A DNA stretch of 43,892 nucleotides from Methanobacteriota archaeon (GTDB lineage Archaea > Thermoplasmatota > Poseidoniia > Poseidoniales > Poseidoniaceae). The position numbers were made by a program, and so were the translations under genes. Shown piece after piece: positions 1 through 9,552 of the stretch. The first letter of the stretch is position 1; every line of letters starts with the position of its first letter. Where the stretch lies: the NCBI GenBank assembly GCA_004195635.1, contig PSPT01000013.1, positions 1 to 43,892 of the forward strand. The letters are read 5' to 3'. The notes beneath the pieces were generated by a model that was given only the letters and a program-made list of their open reading frames with translations, ran no database searches and was not told the origin of the DNA.

Positions 1-60
1 CGGAAGGGCAAGCATCAATGCAAGCAGGAGTGCAAATATCCACTGCATACTCTTTCGCAT
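1..60 (-). CDS. Secreted protein, N-terminal fragment (cut by window edge)
   Basis: An ATG on the minus strand at position 60 opens a frame that runs off the left edge of the window. The 20 visible codons encode a short basic start (M-R-K) followed by a hydrophobic stretch rich in Leu and Ala, ending in A-L-P. This is a typical Sec signal peptide core. Nothing of the mature protein is visible, so no function can be given. It would be read in the same direction as the two secreted proteins to its right, which fits a cluster of exported proteins. Confidence 0.55.
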   Translation of the reverse strand, partial: MRKSMQWIFALLLALMLALP

Positions 61-199
61 GAAACAAATGTGGTTTATTATACTAAATAATCTAATCGTT
101 TTAGGATCTTATCAAAGGATCAATGCACAAACCCACTGATTCATTATATGTCAATCAGAGGCTTTGCAGTGGGCCTTGTCAAACGCTACGGTGTGCAAA

Positions 200-1567
200 T
201 CAACGATGGCATTCGTTTTCCAAGAAGCTAAGCGGGAATTTTTGTACGGCTCTAACTGAGCCATCATCGATATATGTTTGTAATTCACTTGAAGAAACAA
301 TAGTATATTCATCTGATAATTCCAGCATAAATGTCCTGAATGCATTTACCCTACTCTGATCCTTAAGGTAATATTGTCCTGCTTCATTCGTGTCTAAAAA
401 CGAGTAACTGTGTAATATCATCGTCATGACTCTAGTCGAAGGGTGATTTCCATAGTACCTCTCAAAGATATCATTAACTGGAAGTGTCCATGTAGAGTCG
501 TCTATCCTAGATGACATTCTCAACTCACCATCTTCATCCCTTACATAAGTTATCGGAAATTCGAATATCTCATTTTCCCACTGGAAATTGTATAAATACC
601 CCGCAGAGTAATTTTGTCGCCCGGATGAAAAAATATTGTAATTATATGATTGAGTCATATTATTGTTAGCCATGGCTTGGATTATTGTATCACAATAGCG
701 GTATGCCCCGCTGCGGTAGGCAATAGGCCTAGTAATATTTGTTTCATCAAAAATTTTCATTGCATTTGAAAACCAGAAATTTGCTGTATTTTGGTCCCAA
801 CAATTCATGTTAATATCCTTAGTTGCCCCACTTTCATTCCATTCTTCAGAGTTTTGAAATATTTCCCAATTAGTGGAATTTATCATGCTTGGATGAAAGT
901 GTAATTGTACGTCATGACCTCTTGAATCAATGTCTCGCATTACTTGAAGCATTTGATCGCCATAAGTATAATACTCCATTACATCTACAAAAAATGAGAT
1001 TTTGGCCCCTACTTCATCCGCTATATCCATCATCTCTATTATTCCTGCTCTTTGGTCACCAAAAACACCATACATGCAAGTTGAAATTCGATTGTGGGTC
1101 AAATTGTTGAAAACTAATTCCCCGCACCTATTACCCGCTTCTACATCAACTGTTATTACCAGAAGTTTGGGACTGGTATCCTCCGAGATTGCGCGTAATA
1201 GCGATTCTAGTTCTTCAATAGCCAGTTCTAATTCTGAAATTTGCAATACCAATTGCTCTATCTGAGTACTCAGATTCTGAATTGAAGAGAGGTTTTCTTG
1301 ATGGTGAAAAATTAGATTCTCTTGATTATTGGAACTATTATCTAGTAGTAGTGAAAGTATTGTTACATTATCAGTGGAATAATTGAGAGCATTTGATAAT
1401 TCATCAATTTTATTTTGATGTAATCTGATTTGATTTTCTAAATCACTTATTTCAGCCTCAATGATTTGCTCCTCATAATCATCTTTATAGCGATCTTCTG
1501 AAATACAACTACCAAGGCTAGCACCAATTATTATTATCGAAAATAATACAGCAAATGACTTGTCCAT
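200..1567 (-). CDS. Polysaccharide deacetylase-like lipoprotein with coiled-coil stalk
   Basis: The 455-residue product starts with a signal peptide ending in a lipobox (L-G-S-C, Cys 21), so it is probably a membrane-anchored lipoprotein facing outward. Residues of about 30-125 are a heptad-like Leu/Ile/Glu/Asn-rich coiled coil. The rest resembles the NodB/polysaccharide deacetylase fold: a strand ending in T-V-D-V-E (catalytic/metal Asp region), an I-S-F-F-V-D strand, and an H-L-H-F-H-P type metal motif (seen as Q-L-H-F-H-P). Family members remove N- or O-acetyl groups from glycans; the substrate here is unknown. A TTG at 1585 extends the frame by six codons, but the ATG at 1567 has GAGGG about six bases upstream and gives a cleaner signal peptide, so I chose it. 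It follows the large surface protein gene on the same strand. Confidence 0.7.
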   Translation of the reverse strand: MDKSFAVLFSIIIIGASLGSCISEDRYKDDYEEQIIEAEISDLENQIRLHQNKIDELSNALNYSTDNVTILSLLLDNSSNNQENLIFHHQENLSSIQNLSTQIEQLVLQISELELAIEELESLLRAISEDTSPKLLVITVDVEAGNRCGELVFNNLTHNRISTCMYGVFGDQRAGIIEMMDIADEVGAKISFFVDVMEYYTYGDQMLQVMRDIDSRGHDVQLHFHPSMINSTNWEIFQNSEEWNESGATKDINMNCWDQNTANFWFSNAMKIFDETNITRPIAYRSGAYRYCDTIIQAMANNNMTQSYNYNIFSSGRQNYSAGYLYNFQWENEIFEFPITYVRDEDGELRMSSRIDDSTWTLPVNDIFERYYGNHPSTRVMTMILHSYSFLDTNEAGQYYLKDQSRVNAFRTFMLELSDEYTIVSSSELQTYIDDGSVRAVQKFPLSFLENECHR

Positions 1568-1625
1568 GTGCTTCCCTCTTATCAAGCAAGATTTGGTTTT
1601 GCTATCAAGGGGTTAGTGCTTCCAA

Positions 1626-4600
1626 TCAATCCTGATCTTCACCAATTACATTCATTAGGCTACTTTGCTCAGCCAATCGTTGATTGGCTTCGCGTGTTCT
1701 TCCGCGGCCCACTAGGAATGCAACAGAGAGCAGTGAGAGTGTAAGTAATAGAACTCCGAAAGGAAGAGCCCATTCGCCTACAAATTCACCTGCAACATCC
1801 AATATTGGATTACTTGAAGATAATTTATCTCCATCGTTAACTGTTAGGAAATTATCATTTTCTTTTTGCTCAACAATTGTGTCCATTGGATCAATTACTA
1901 CAGTTACAACGTGAGAGCCGGCAACAACTGGATAGAGAAGGTATGCTTCTACTTGCTTTGCTTTGCCTGTGTCATCTGGAGGAGTTAGTGCACCAATTGT
2001 TTGACGATAGACAATGTTTTCATCATCACAGCCATTTTCACGCACATCAGCAGCGTCTTGGTCTTGACAGAGAATTATTTCAACATCACTTGCGTGAACG
2101 TTTCCAGTATTCTGCACAATAACTCGAATAGGGATTGCAGCACCTATTTCAGCGCTTGATTCAGCATCTGATACACTTGCTTCAACAATCTCCAAGTTTG
2201 GAGCCCTCAAGCGGAGTGTGATAATCAATTCATTTGAATCCAACATACTTCCAGCCCATGATGGAGTGGAATCATAATCGCCGTCCTCAGTCATATCACC
2301 ATACATTGAAGTTACCTTTAGCCCAAGTGGGCGAGTTTCTAACATTGCATTTGCACCTATTGTAATAATTGCCCTCATTGTAATTGTGCTATATGGCTGC
2401 ATCTCAGGCAACATATGTTCCTGAATATCCGTAAGGAATACACAACGATCTGTGGGGAGAGCCTCGCCACTAACCATTTGCAAACATTCTTCCTCGGTTT
2501 CAGGCTGAGAATTATCAAAGTTGTAAACAATAGCCCAAGATACGCTCCACTCTGAAAGAGTTCCCATTCCAGGAACTTCGTTCCAAATCCATTCATCACC
2601 ACTACGACTTGCGGTATGGTTGTGAAGGCTTGGCGTATCTGGTACATTTCCATTGTTTGTTATGTTAACTGTATAGCGCACTGTCCGACCGGGCGCGGTT
2701 GTTTTCACACTATTCTCGACAGTTGGATCTAAGTCAATTCGCATATCGTGGAATTCCCTTACTTCAACGGTAACGATGAGTTGATCTCTAAGACGCGTTG
2801 AAGTTGGACCAGTTTGAGGATATGCTTCCTCAGAGAAACACTCCAAAAAGATGAAATATGTTCCTGCAGAAACTTGGAGAGGAACATCAATGACTACATT
2901 TACTTCTTGGCCTTCATCGCGTTGTAGTTCAATTAAGAAATTTCTTGGGACATCTACATCCCATAATACTTCAATACCCTCACTATCAGTAATGCTTGAA
3001 AGACGCATGTCATAACGGTCTGCTCCATTTCCAAAATTAGCAGTTGTTACTGGGACTGTCCACTCTTCACCGGGGTTTGCAGTGATTAATACTGAATCAC
3101 TACCTTCGCTACTCATATCTAAATCATAGACGTGTATTACGTTAGTTGAAAGAATAACTGAATCAGAAACTCGGCTATGACCATCGAGGTTTGCCTTTAC
3201 GGAAACCGCTGGACCCAGTCCAGAACCGGCATTAAATGGTGCACAAACAATGGCAGTCACTGTGTATGCAACCCCTACGTCCCATCTCCTCTTTCCGTCC
3301 CCGTCTGGGTCAGGAGGTGCATTAGAGAAGTCCAATTCAACAGTCCAATGTTCTTCTCGCCAATCATTTAGCGAAACTTCATCTGGTTTTGCTTCAGGGG
3401 CACCAGGGGTAGTAAACATCAAAAATCCGGGGGCGAAATTCTTGATTACATCAATGTCATAGCTCGCACAATCACCGGGCAATACATATTCGCTTGTGTC
3501 AAAAATTTCAAACACAATATTACCTGTTGAACGAATACTTACATTAATCCAAAGAGACAGAATATCATAAGTGCCTGCATTCATATCTAAGACGGGTTCT
3601 CCAACAGACCAACCTTTTAGATAAATTACAAATGTGCCAGGGTCTTCAGAAATTGGAATGCTCACTTCTAAATTTTTAGTGACTGATTGACCGGGGTCAA
3701 GACTTACACTTAGTGGGAAGTTAACCTGCCAACCGAAAGGTAAGAACCATTCTGCTTGACCATTCAGCGTATTGGGGTCGTGGAAAGCAAAGGTATCGTA
3801 AACATTTCCAGTATTAGTAATTGTAATTGAGAAAATTGCCGTTTGGCCTTGCTCCACGTCGGCCATACTATGGCTTGTATCGAGATTAATTCCGTGAACT
3901 ACATCCATGTCAGTAATCGTAATCATATCGCTTCTAATTGCTGGGTCTTTGAAACTAACTGCTGAAACAGTAATTGGTGCTCGTTCATCAGCAAGTGCTT
4001 GGTAAATACTTGGGGCACGAACTCGCAAATAAAATGGGATCAATTCACCTCCAGAAAGGAATATTGGTGTTTCGGGGAAAATTGCCGTATCGTTAGATGT
4101 GAAGTAAAGAGTTGCAGTCCAATTTGCTGGGACTCCCGATAGGTTGAGTGAGTATGTGTCAGCGACCAAATCAGTAGGACCTGGGGTTGAATTATTCAGT
4201 GTTAAATTGAAGGCTGTTTGCTCACCAGGTTCAATGACGTGATAATAGGTCTCCGCAGGGCCAAATTCAATATCAACCTGCCCAGTTAATATGTGAGTAT
4301 AACACATTGTCCATTGGAAATTATTGGTTTCTTCATTGCATTTGTTTGTATCAGACCAAGCCATGTGGGCTCCACTGCCCAAATCATTTGAAAATGCAGG
4401 AGGCATTCCAATCTCTGGACTATTGAATGAATTTGGTCCGAGCTTGAAACTTTCCCAGTGGGTTACTACAACAATATCCCATGGGTCAAGTGCATCTAGA
4501 CCGGGGCCAGTCAAAGAAGTTTCATTGAGGCGCACATATACTATTTCCTCACCCGCAGTAGCGTTACCGAAGTCGTGCCATGCAATATGGACATTGTTTT

Positions 4601-6623
4601 GATAATCAGTTAGCAAAGATGGATATGCACTCATCCCACCGAAAGGGCGGTTTTGTTGTATACCGCTAGGGGTTTCAACATTGGATATTGCAGTGTCATC
4701 AATTTTCTTAATTGCATATGTGGATAAACCACCAGGTACGCCATCCCAATCCCCTGCGCCCTTGAGGCGAAGTTTGGTGTAATAGATTTCATAATTTACA
4801 TCTTTTGCAAAGCCATAATCGCGACCATCCATCCAAGCAATATGTGAATTACCGGCTTGGTCAATACTCAATGAGGGGTGGAATGAATAAGCATCATCTA
4901 TAGTGACCCGTGTATCATTAACAACCACTAAATGGCCTTCGCTACCCTTTCCAATATCTTCTACATAGGAATTGCCAGTTACTAAGTGACCGGGTAGCCC
5001 AGGTTGGAATCCAGGTGTATTTGCAATCTTGCTATATGGGTCAAGAACGGTTGTGTATATTTCACGAGAGTTGTTTGTTGAAATATATACCATTGCCTCT
5101 ACAAGAAGTGCCATTTGGCTAGTTCCAGAACTAGAAGGGAATTCAAATGTTTGGCCACCAGCATCGGAATTTGCAATCGTTGTGCCGGGGCAGTTACGCG
5201 TATGGGTTCCCTGTTGGCCATCTGAGCATTGTGCTAAATCCTTGAAATGAGATTGTACTGTGGTTGCACCACCATATGATTGGCCATACAATCCAGTTGG
5301 AATAACTCCTGCGCGAACACATGAATCATGTGCTTCTTGAATTGATTGATGATCGTCGGATTGCCCGGATGGATCGCCATCTTTTGGCCCTTCGTCAGAA
5401 ACCGGAATTACAATCTTTGTTGCATTTGGGTTCCACTTGTGATCATCGCTTGTCGGTGGGTTGCCTGGAATATTTCCTTGGGCATCCTGCCAAGAAAGAC
5501 ATGCCCAGTTTGAACCGGGTCCCCAATCTTCCCCTGAATATCCAGAATATGTTGCGCCGTTGTATATCGTACCTGGTAATTTGCGAATACCTCCGCTGTC
5601 ATCTCCTACTACCAAACCAAGTGGTGTGTTACGTGGACCTTGTCCGTCTGCTCCGTTCGGGTTAACATTGCTGCAATCGCCGCTACTTGCCGCACCAGGC
5701 ATGTAGCTTCCAAGCCCGTAAATTGTTTCATAAACCGTCATATTTGCATCCTTTAGCATTGGTTTAATTCCTTGGAAATAAGAGCCTCCTGCGAAATTGC
5801 CGCCGTAAACTACAGTACATACATCTGCCCACTCTGAATACATGGAACCTGAGGTATCAATAACGAAAACAAGTTCTACTTTTCCACCGCGGGTGTCGTC
5901 CCAAACAACTTGAACAAAATCGTCACCATCAATTGCAATATCTGGGTGTCCTTTGTGCCCAATAATAGGAGTTAATAGTGTTGAATCAAATATTACATCA
6001 GCTTGGGTTGCCGGATAATTTGGTTCGAGCATTGCATAGTATATTTGTGGTTGAGCGAAGAATTTGTCAAGTGAATCATAATTATCTTCCCATGTAATGT
6101 GTACTGCATTCTTGGAATCGAGTGCAATGGCGGGCCAGTCGCGATTATTAGTACGCTTTTCAACGATTGTATCGGTAATAACAGTAATTGCCCCATCGCT
6201 AGCCATACTCCCATCTAAATCATCGAGGAATGGATTGATACAAGTGTACATTATTGCGTGATTGCCACTCTTATCTGTCCAAGTAATGTGAATCCTGTCC
6301 ATGCTGTCTATCGCCACATCGGGATGCCAGGTTCTAGCTCCTCCATTATCATTTAATTGAGTGGGGGCGATGAGGGTAAAACCACGGGGATCCATCATAC
6401 TATAGATCAACTGTTGGTTATTCTTTGTCCAAACCATGTGTACATTTCCATCGGAATCAGAAACTACTGCGCTCTGTTGGGAATTTGCTCCATCATCTAC
6501 AACTTGAACCGCATCAGTAATAACAACTTGAGATGCACCTGTTAGCGGCAATGCTGCCATTCCGGTCATACTTGATAAGATCATTATCATACATAGAAAT
6601 ATACTCTTGTTTCGATTATTCAT
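1626..6623 (-). CDS. Giant surface protein with vWA domain, propeller-like repeats and C-terminal membrane anchor
   Basis: This is a 1665-residue exported protein. A signal peptide spans residues 1-30. Residues 45-245 hold repeats of the pattern D-x-x-(N/D)-x-(V/I)-H-x-x-W-x-D followed by an I-Y-Y-type strand, as in BNR/sialidase-like propeller blades. A von Willebrand A domain follows (D-T-S-G-S at 256-260, and an I-V-I-P-V-S-D-E strand near 404-411), and the blade repeats resume at about 520-720. The middle and C-terminal parts contain several Ig-like NEW3/CARDB-type modules (recurring N-T-G-N-V motif). A hydrophobic helix near residues 1620-1642 followed by R-G-R-T-R anchors the C-terminus. 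The start ATG directly precedes a basic segment and signal core. Function is probably surface adhesion or ligand binding at the cell envelope; this is inferred from architecture only. Confidence 0.75.
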   Translation of the reverse strand: MNNRNKSIFLCMIMILSSMTGMAALPLTGASQVVITDAVQVVDDGANSQQSAVVSDSDGNVHMVWTKNNQQLIYSMMDPRGFTLIAPTQLNDNGGARTWHPDVAIDSMDRIHITWTDKSGNHAIMYTCINPFLDDLDGSMASDGAITVITDTIVEKRTNNRDWPAIALDSKNAVHITWEDNYDSLDKFFAQPQIYYAMLEPNYPATQADVIFDSTLLTPIIGHKGHPDIAIDGDDFVQVVWDDTRGGKVELVFVIDTSGSMYSEWADVCTVVYGGNFAGGSYFQGIKPMLKDANMTVYETIYGLGSYMPGAASSGDCSNVNPNGADGQGPRNTPLGLVVGDDSGGIRKLPGTIYNGATYSGYSGEDWGPGSNWACLSWQDAQGNIPGNPPTSDDHKWNPNATKIVIPVSDEGPKDGDPSGQSDDHQSIQEAHDSCVRAGVIPTGLYGQSYGGATTVQSHFKDLAQCSDGQQGTHTRNCPGTTIANSDAGGQTFEFPSSSGTSQMALLVEAMVYISTNNSREIYTTVLDPYSKIANTPGFQPGLPGHLVTGNSYVEDIGKGSEGHLVVVNDTRVTIDDAYSFHPSLSIDQAGNSHIAWMDGRDYGFAKDVNYEIYYTKLRLKGAGDWDGVPGGLSTYAIKKIDDTAISNVETPSGIQQNRPFGGMSAYPSLLTDYQNNVHIAWHDFGNATAGEEIVYVRLNETSLTGPGLDALDPWDIVVVTHWESFKLGPNSFNSPEIGMPPAFSNDLGSGAHMAWSDTNKCNEETNNFQWTMCYTHILTGQVDIEFGPAETYYHVIEPGEQTAFNLTLNNSTPGPTDLVADTYSLNLSGVPANWTATLYFTSNDTAIFPETPIFLSGGELIPFYLRVRAPSIYQALADERAPITVSAVSFKDPAIRSDMITITDMDVVHGINLDTSHSMADVEQGQTAIFSITITNTGNVYDTFAFHDPNTLNGQAEWFLPFGWQVNFPLSVSLDPGQSVTKNLEVSIPISEDPGTFVIYLKGWSVGEPVLDMNAGTYDILSLWINVSIRSTGNIVFEIFDTSEYVLPGDCASYDIDVIKNFAPGFLMFTTPGAPEAKPDEVSLNDWREEHWTVELDFSNAPPDPDGDGKRRWDVGVAYTVTAIVCAPFNAGSGLGPAVSVKANLDGHSRVSDSVILSTNVIHVYDLDMSSEGSDSVLITANPGEEWTVPVTTANFGNGADRYDMRLSSITDSEGIEVLWDVDVPRNFLIELQRDEGQEVNVVIDVPLQVSAGTYFIFLECFSEEAYPQTGPTSTRLRDQLIVTVEVREFHDMRIDLDPTVENSVKTTAPGRTVRYTVNITNNGNVPDTPSLHNHTASRSGDEWIWNEVPGMGTLSEWSVSWAIVYNFDNSQPETEEECLQMVSGEALPTDRCVFLTDIQEHMLPEMQPYSTITMRAIITIGANAMLETRPLGLKVTSMYGDMTEDGDYDSTPSWAGSMLDSNELIITLRLRAPNLEIVEASVSDAESSAEIGAAIPIRVIVQNTGNVHASDVEIILCQDQDAADVRENGCDDENIVYRQTIGALTPPDDTGKAKQVEAYLLYPVVAGSHVVTVVIDPMDTIVEQKENDNFLTVNDGDKLSSSNPILDVAGEFVGEWALPFGVLLLTLSLLSVAFLVGRGRTREANQRLAEQSSLMNVIGEDQD

Positions 6624-6749
6624 TTCAACACCACTCGTTATCGCTTAAGCAACAACATTTGCTCCCACTTTACCTACTTAACCGCGACCCTTTATGGTCA
6701 CGAGAGAAAATATTATTATTCTAATATTTTATTAAAATTATTTATTGCA

Positions 6750-7418
6750 TTAAGCCCATTCAGACTTGTCAAAACTAGAGCCGAATGAGCCACTATCATC
6801 CATTTCTACTTCCGAATCTTTTTGTGTGGATGAAGATTTAGATTTTGACTTCTCTCGAGCCATTTCCTTTTTCTTCCGTTCAAAATCATCCACCGGGCCG
6901 GGCTCCCCTGACCCTGGCCCATAATTATGCTTAATTTCATGAATTACTCCAAGTTTTGCGAGCCAGAGGCGACGGAGAGCTTGCATTAAATTATTTTTTG
7001 ACAGGCCATCAAGCCAAATCGGCTCACTAACATTAAATGCTTGCAGGGGCCCGTCCCCTTTGCTTTTATCTCCGCCGACATGAATGCCCCAATCTACACC
7101 ACCATCTATTAACGAAAGCCGGATTGAATGCACCCAATCTTGCCATTGTTCGATATCTGCTTTTGAATGCTCTTTCATTTCATTTTGTTGCCCAGCATCA
7201 ACTCGCGTCATACTTGAAATTGCAATCAAATCCCTCCCCTTAGGATGAACAATATTGAAGGCGTGCCCATTTGGACCGGGGGGGTATTTAACTAGCCAAT
7301 GAACTAATGCACGTTCATCGTCTTGAGGTTTTGGATTCAATTGTTCCTCGTTTAACCAACGCAATAATGTGGCATGTAAATCATCGCCCATAATCCAAGG
7401 GGAGTGAGCGCCCTTCAT
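6750..7418 (-). CDS. DUF2299-like conserved archaeal protein
   Basis: The product has about 222 residues. The first 150 form a compact alpha/beta domain that starts with an amphipathic helix (L-L-R-W-L-N-E-E) and then strands containing A-F-N-I-V-H-P; this resembles the archaeal DUF2299 family, whose function is unknown. The last 60 residues are low complexity, first Lys/Arg/Ser rich and then Ser/Gly/Asp rich, and probably disordered. The frame is open to a GTG at 7442, which would overlap the upstream acyltransferase stop by 11 bases; ATG codons lie at 7418 and 7391. No clear ribosome site separates them, so the start is uncertain. Its tight spacing to the acyltransferase gene suggests co-transcription. 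Confidence 0.6.
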   Translation of the reverse strand: MKGAHSPWIMGDDLHATLLRWLNEEQLNPKPQDDERALVHWLVKYPPGPNGHAFNIVHPKGRDLIAISSMTRVDAGQQNEMKEHSKADIEQWQDWVHSIRLSLIDGGVDWGIHVGGDKSKGDGPLQAFNVSEPIWLDGLSKNNLMQALRRLWLAKLGVIHEIKHNYGPGSGEPGPVDDFERKKKEMAREKSKSKSSSTQKDSEVEMDDSGSFGSSFDKSEWA

Positions 7419-7431
7419 CAAACCGTTGGAA

Positions 7432-9012
7432 TTACAATTCACTCAATATCTCTTTGCATAATGAAGTGAAATGCTGGCCTGATTGAGATTTTCTAAGGTT
7501 TATTTCTCGCTTACTTATAGAAATATTTTGCAGTGAATCCCAACCATTGATTGTAATTTGAACACTCAACCAAAAAATTGGTATTAACCAAATCATTGAA
7601 AGAAAAATGCTAAAGAAATACCCGATAGGGGTTTGTGGAAATAATTCAAACCAATTTGTGAAATAGGGTACTGCAAATGAATTTAGTAATATTGCTCCAA
7701 TAATTGCCATTGGTGGCCAAAAGAAAAATGAGCCGAAGAGCGAGGCTAAGAATTGATAGCTTGTTCTTGCATCTAAACCTTCATTTTTAATATTAATATC
7801 ACCCAATTTCTTTCCCACTGCGGCTTGAATCCCTCCGGTGATGATGGAAATAGGCATTACTAGCATTGCAATAATAACAAAAATGATGTTTAGAATTTGT
7901 CCACCAACAGGAGTTTTTCTAATTCTCCCCTTGGCGTTTAAAGATCTTCCGTCTAACCTATGGGTTTCAAGAATTTGTGCTGCTTCTATTGCTTTATTTA
8001 ACAGGTTTTCTTGTGGATTATTTTTTAAATTATCTCTTATTTCTCTTGCAGCAAGAACTTCTTCCTTCCAAGATTTTATTTCCTTTTGGCTTTTCCTTGC
8101 TTTTAGATGGCCGAGAAGATGCCAACCTCTATTTGTTTCCCAATCTGGTGCATCAGGAGTTAATGGTGCCATTTTTTCTCGCACTTCATCACGTAATTTA
8201 TTAACAATCTCTCGCGGTGGTTCGACCCATTCTCCTCCAGCCATTTTTTCACTCATTTCGTCCGTCAAACCATTATTATCTACAATTATTGGCTCTCCAA
8301 ATTCAACCCAAGCATCAGTTCTCCAATGATGCCTTATTCGCCAATGCAACCCCACTGGCAATAATACTGGTTGAGGTTTATCTTGTCCCTTTGCAAGTGC
8401 AACGGCAGATAACACGGTTCGCATCGGACCTGTTTTTAGCCTCAATAAATGAGATTCATCGTGACTTGTTCCTTCGGGAAAAAGAAAACAGCCAAAGCCC
8501 GCCGCTATTCCTGTTGACAATTTCAATAAACTACGGCCATTTATTTCTGCGGCAAGTTCAGAAGAACAGCCACCCCTTACTAATTCTGATTGGCGAACAA
8601 CTGGTTGAACAGCTAATTTTCTTCCCCAAAAACCAAGTATTGGGCGGGTTACTAAATCATGCCGCCCTCCAATCACGAAATGTTTCGGGTGGGAAATCAT
8701 TATTACTGATGGGTCAAGTAATCCATTTGTGTGCCATGCACAACATAGACTCCCTCTATCTATTGGAATATTATCTCTCCCACTTACTTCAAAGGTTTTG
8801 AATTGAATTCCAATTGTTCCCTTCAGCATCAAATATACAATACTTGTCCAAAAAGGTGAGCCAGGGGTTTTTCCTGAGAAAGTAGGAAGTGGGGTATTGA
8901 TGAGGCGATCTATTTTCATCTTTGATGCAGATTTTGATAATGTCGGGAGGAGGGCGCCTTTGCTATCTGTGACTCCGTCTTCACCGTGTGTCATTTCAGT
9001 TCCTTCAAGCAT
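7432..9012 (-). CDS. PlsC-family glycerolipid acyltransferase with C-terminal membrane domain
   Basis: The 526-residue protein carries all PlsC/LPLAT blocks: an H-x5-D active site (H94 to D100, in W-H-T-N-G-L-L-D), a glycine/arginine block near 115-140, F-P-E-G-T-S at 178-183, and V-L-L-P-V-G near 215. The family moves acyl chains to glycerol-3-phosphate or lysophosphatidate. The H-x5-D spacing (instead of H-x4-D) is known in a branch of LPLAT proteins resembling yeast glycerol-3-phosphate acyltransferases and some bacterial homologues. Residues of about 370-510 form three or four hydrophobic segments, so it is membrane bound. The start ATG at 9012 is nine bases from the HIT gene stop. An ester-lipid enzyme is unexpected in an archaeon with ether-lipid genes; the substrate is unproven. 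Confidence 0.8.
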   Translation of the reverse strand: MLEGTEMTHGEDGVTDSKGALLPTLSKSASKMKIDRLINTPLPTFSGKTPGSPFWTSIVYLMLKGTIGIQFKTFEVSGRDNIPIDRGSLCCAWHTNGLLDPSVIMISHPKHFVIGGRHDLVTRPILGFWGRKLAVQPVVRQSELVRGGCSSELAAEINGRSLLKLSTGIAAGFGCFLFPEGTSHDESHLLRLKTGPMRTVLSAVALAKGQDKPQPVLLPVGLHWRIRHHWRTDAWVEFGEPIIVDNNGLTDEMSEKMAGGEWVEPPREIVNKLRDEVREKMAPLTPDAPDWETNRGWHLLGHLKARKSQKEIKSWKEEVLAAREIRDNLKNNPQENLLNKAIEAAQILETHRLDGRSLNAKGRIRKTPVGGQILNIIFVIIAMLVMPISIITGGIQAAVGKKLGDINIKNEGLDARTSYQFLASLFGSFFFWPPMAIIGAILLNSFAVPYFTNWFELFPQTPIGYFFSIFLSMIWLIPIFWLSVQITINGWDSLQNISISKREINLRKSQSGQHFTSLCKEILSEL

Positions 9013-9021
9013 TATAATACC

Positions 9022-9462
9022 TCAATATTTTTTTAGTTGGTCAGCCAATAAGGATAATTTTGGGAAATCTGGGTCAATACTTCCAATTGGAGGAGAATCC
9101 GGCCAACAGGCGAGCAAAGTTAATCCTCCATCATCAATATCCCGCGGAATCACATGAATATGAACATGAGGGATTTCTTGACCTGCCAATACTCCGTCGT
9201 GAATCCCTATTGAAAAATCAGTAGTTTCAAAATGAATTGAAAGTTTTCGTTGTACCTCTACAACGCCTTGCCACAATTCGCTCAATTGTAAAGGAGAGAG
9301 ATGGGAAATGTGACTTACTTGCTCATGGGGCACTACTAAGGTGTGTCCATCGCGCCGTGGATTAATATCCAAAAATGCTAGCCAAGAGGGACCTGAGGCC
9401 ACTTCACTGCAAGGAACACTACCTTCAATGATGCGAGTAAACAAGGTTTTTATCCCGCTCAT
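9022..9462 (-). CDS. HIT-family nucleotide hydrolase
   Basis: The 146-residue length is typical of HIT (histidine triad) hydrolases, which cleave nucleoside phosphoramidates or dinucleoside polyphosphates. The signature H-V-H-I-H-V-I-P-R lies at 99-107, with H101 the expected nucleophile. The N-terminal half has the usual F-x-R-I-I-E-G-x-V-P-(C/S) start, F-L-D-I-N-P-R-R-D-G-H and L-V-V-P core. It is the first gene of a minus-strand trio with the acyltransferase and the DUF2299-like protein. The exact substrate cannot be told from sequence. Confidence 0.9.
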   Translation of the reverse strand: MSGIKTLFTRIIEGSVPCSEVASGPSWLAFLDINPRRDGHTLVVPHEQVSHISHLSPLQLSELWQGVVEVQRKLSIHFETTDFSIGIHDGVLAGQEIPHVHIHVIPRDIDDGGLTLLACWPDSPPIGSIDPDFPKLSLLADQLKKY

Positions 9463-9552
9463 AAAAGCGGTGAGGGGGCTATTGCTATTGTAGGTTAGGC
9501 AATATATTACAAGATTGCAATGAAAAAATGTAATCTATCTCAAAACCGAAAA

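Noticed and set aside
6686-6699. Hairpin GACC/GGTC upstream of the giant surface protein
   Set aside because: Only four pairs with a six-base loop; too weak to call an operator or terminator.
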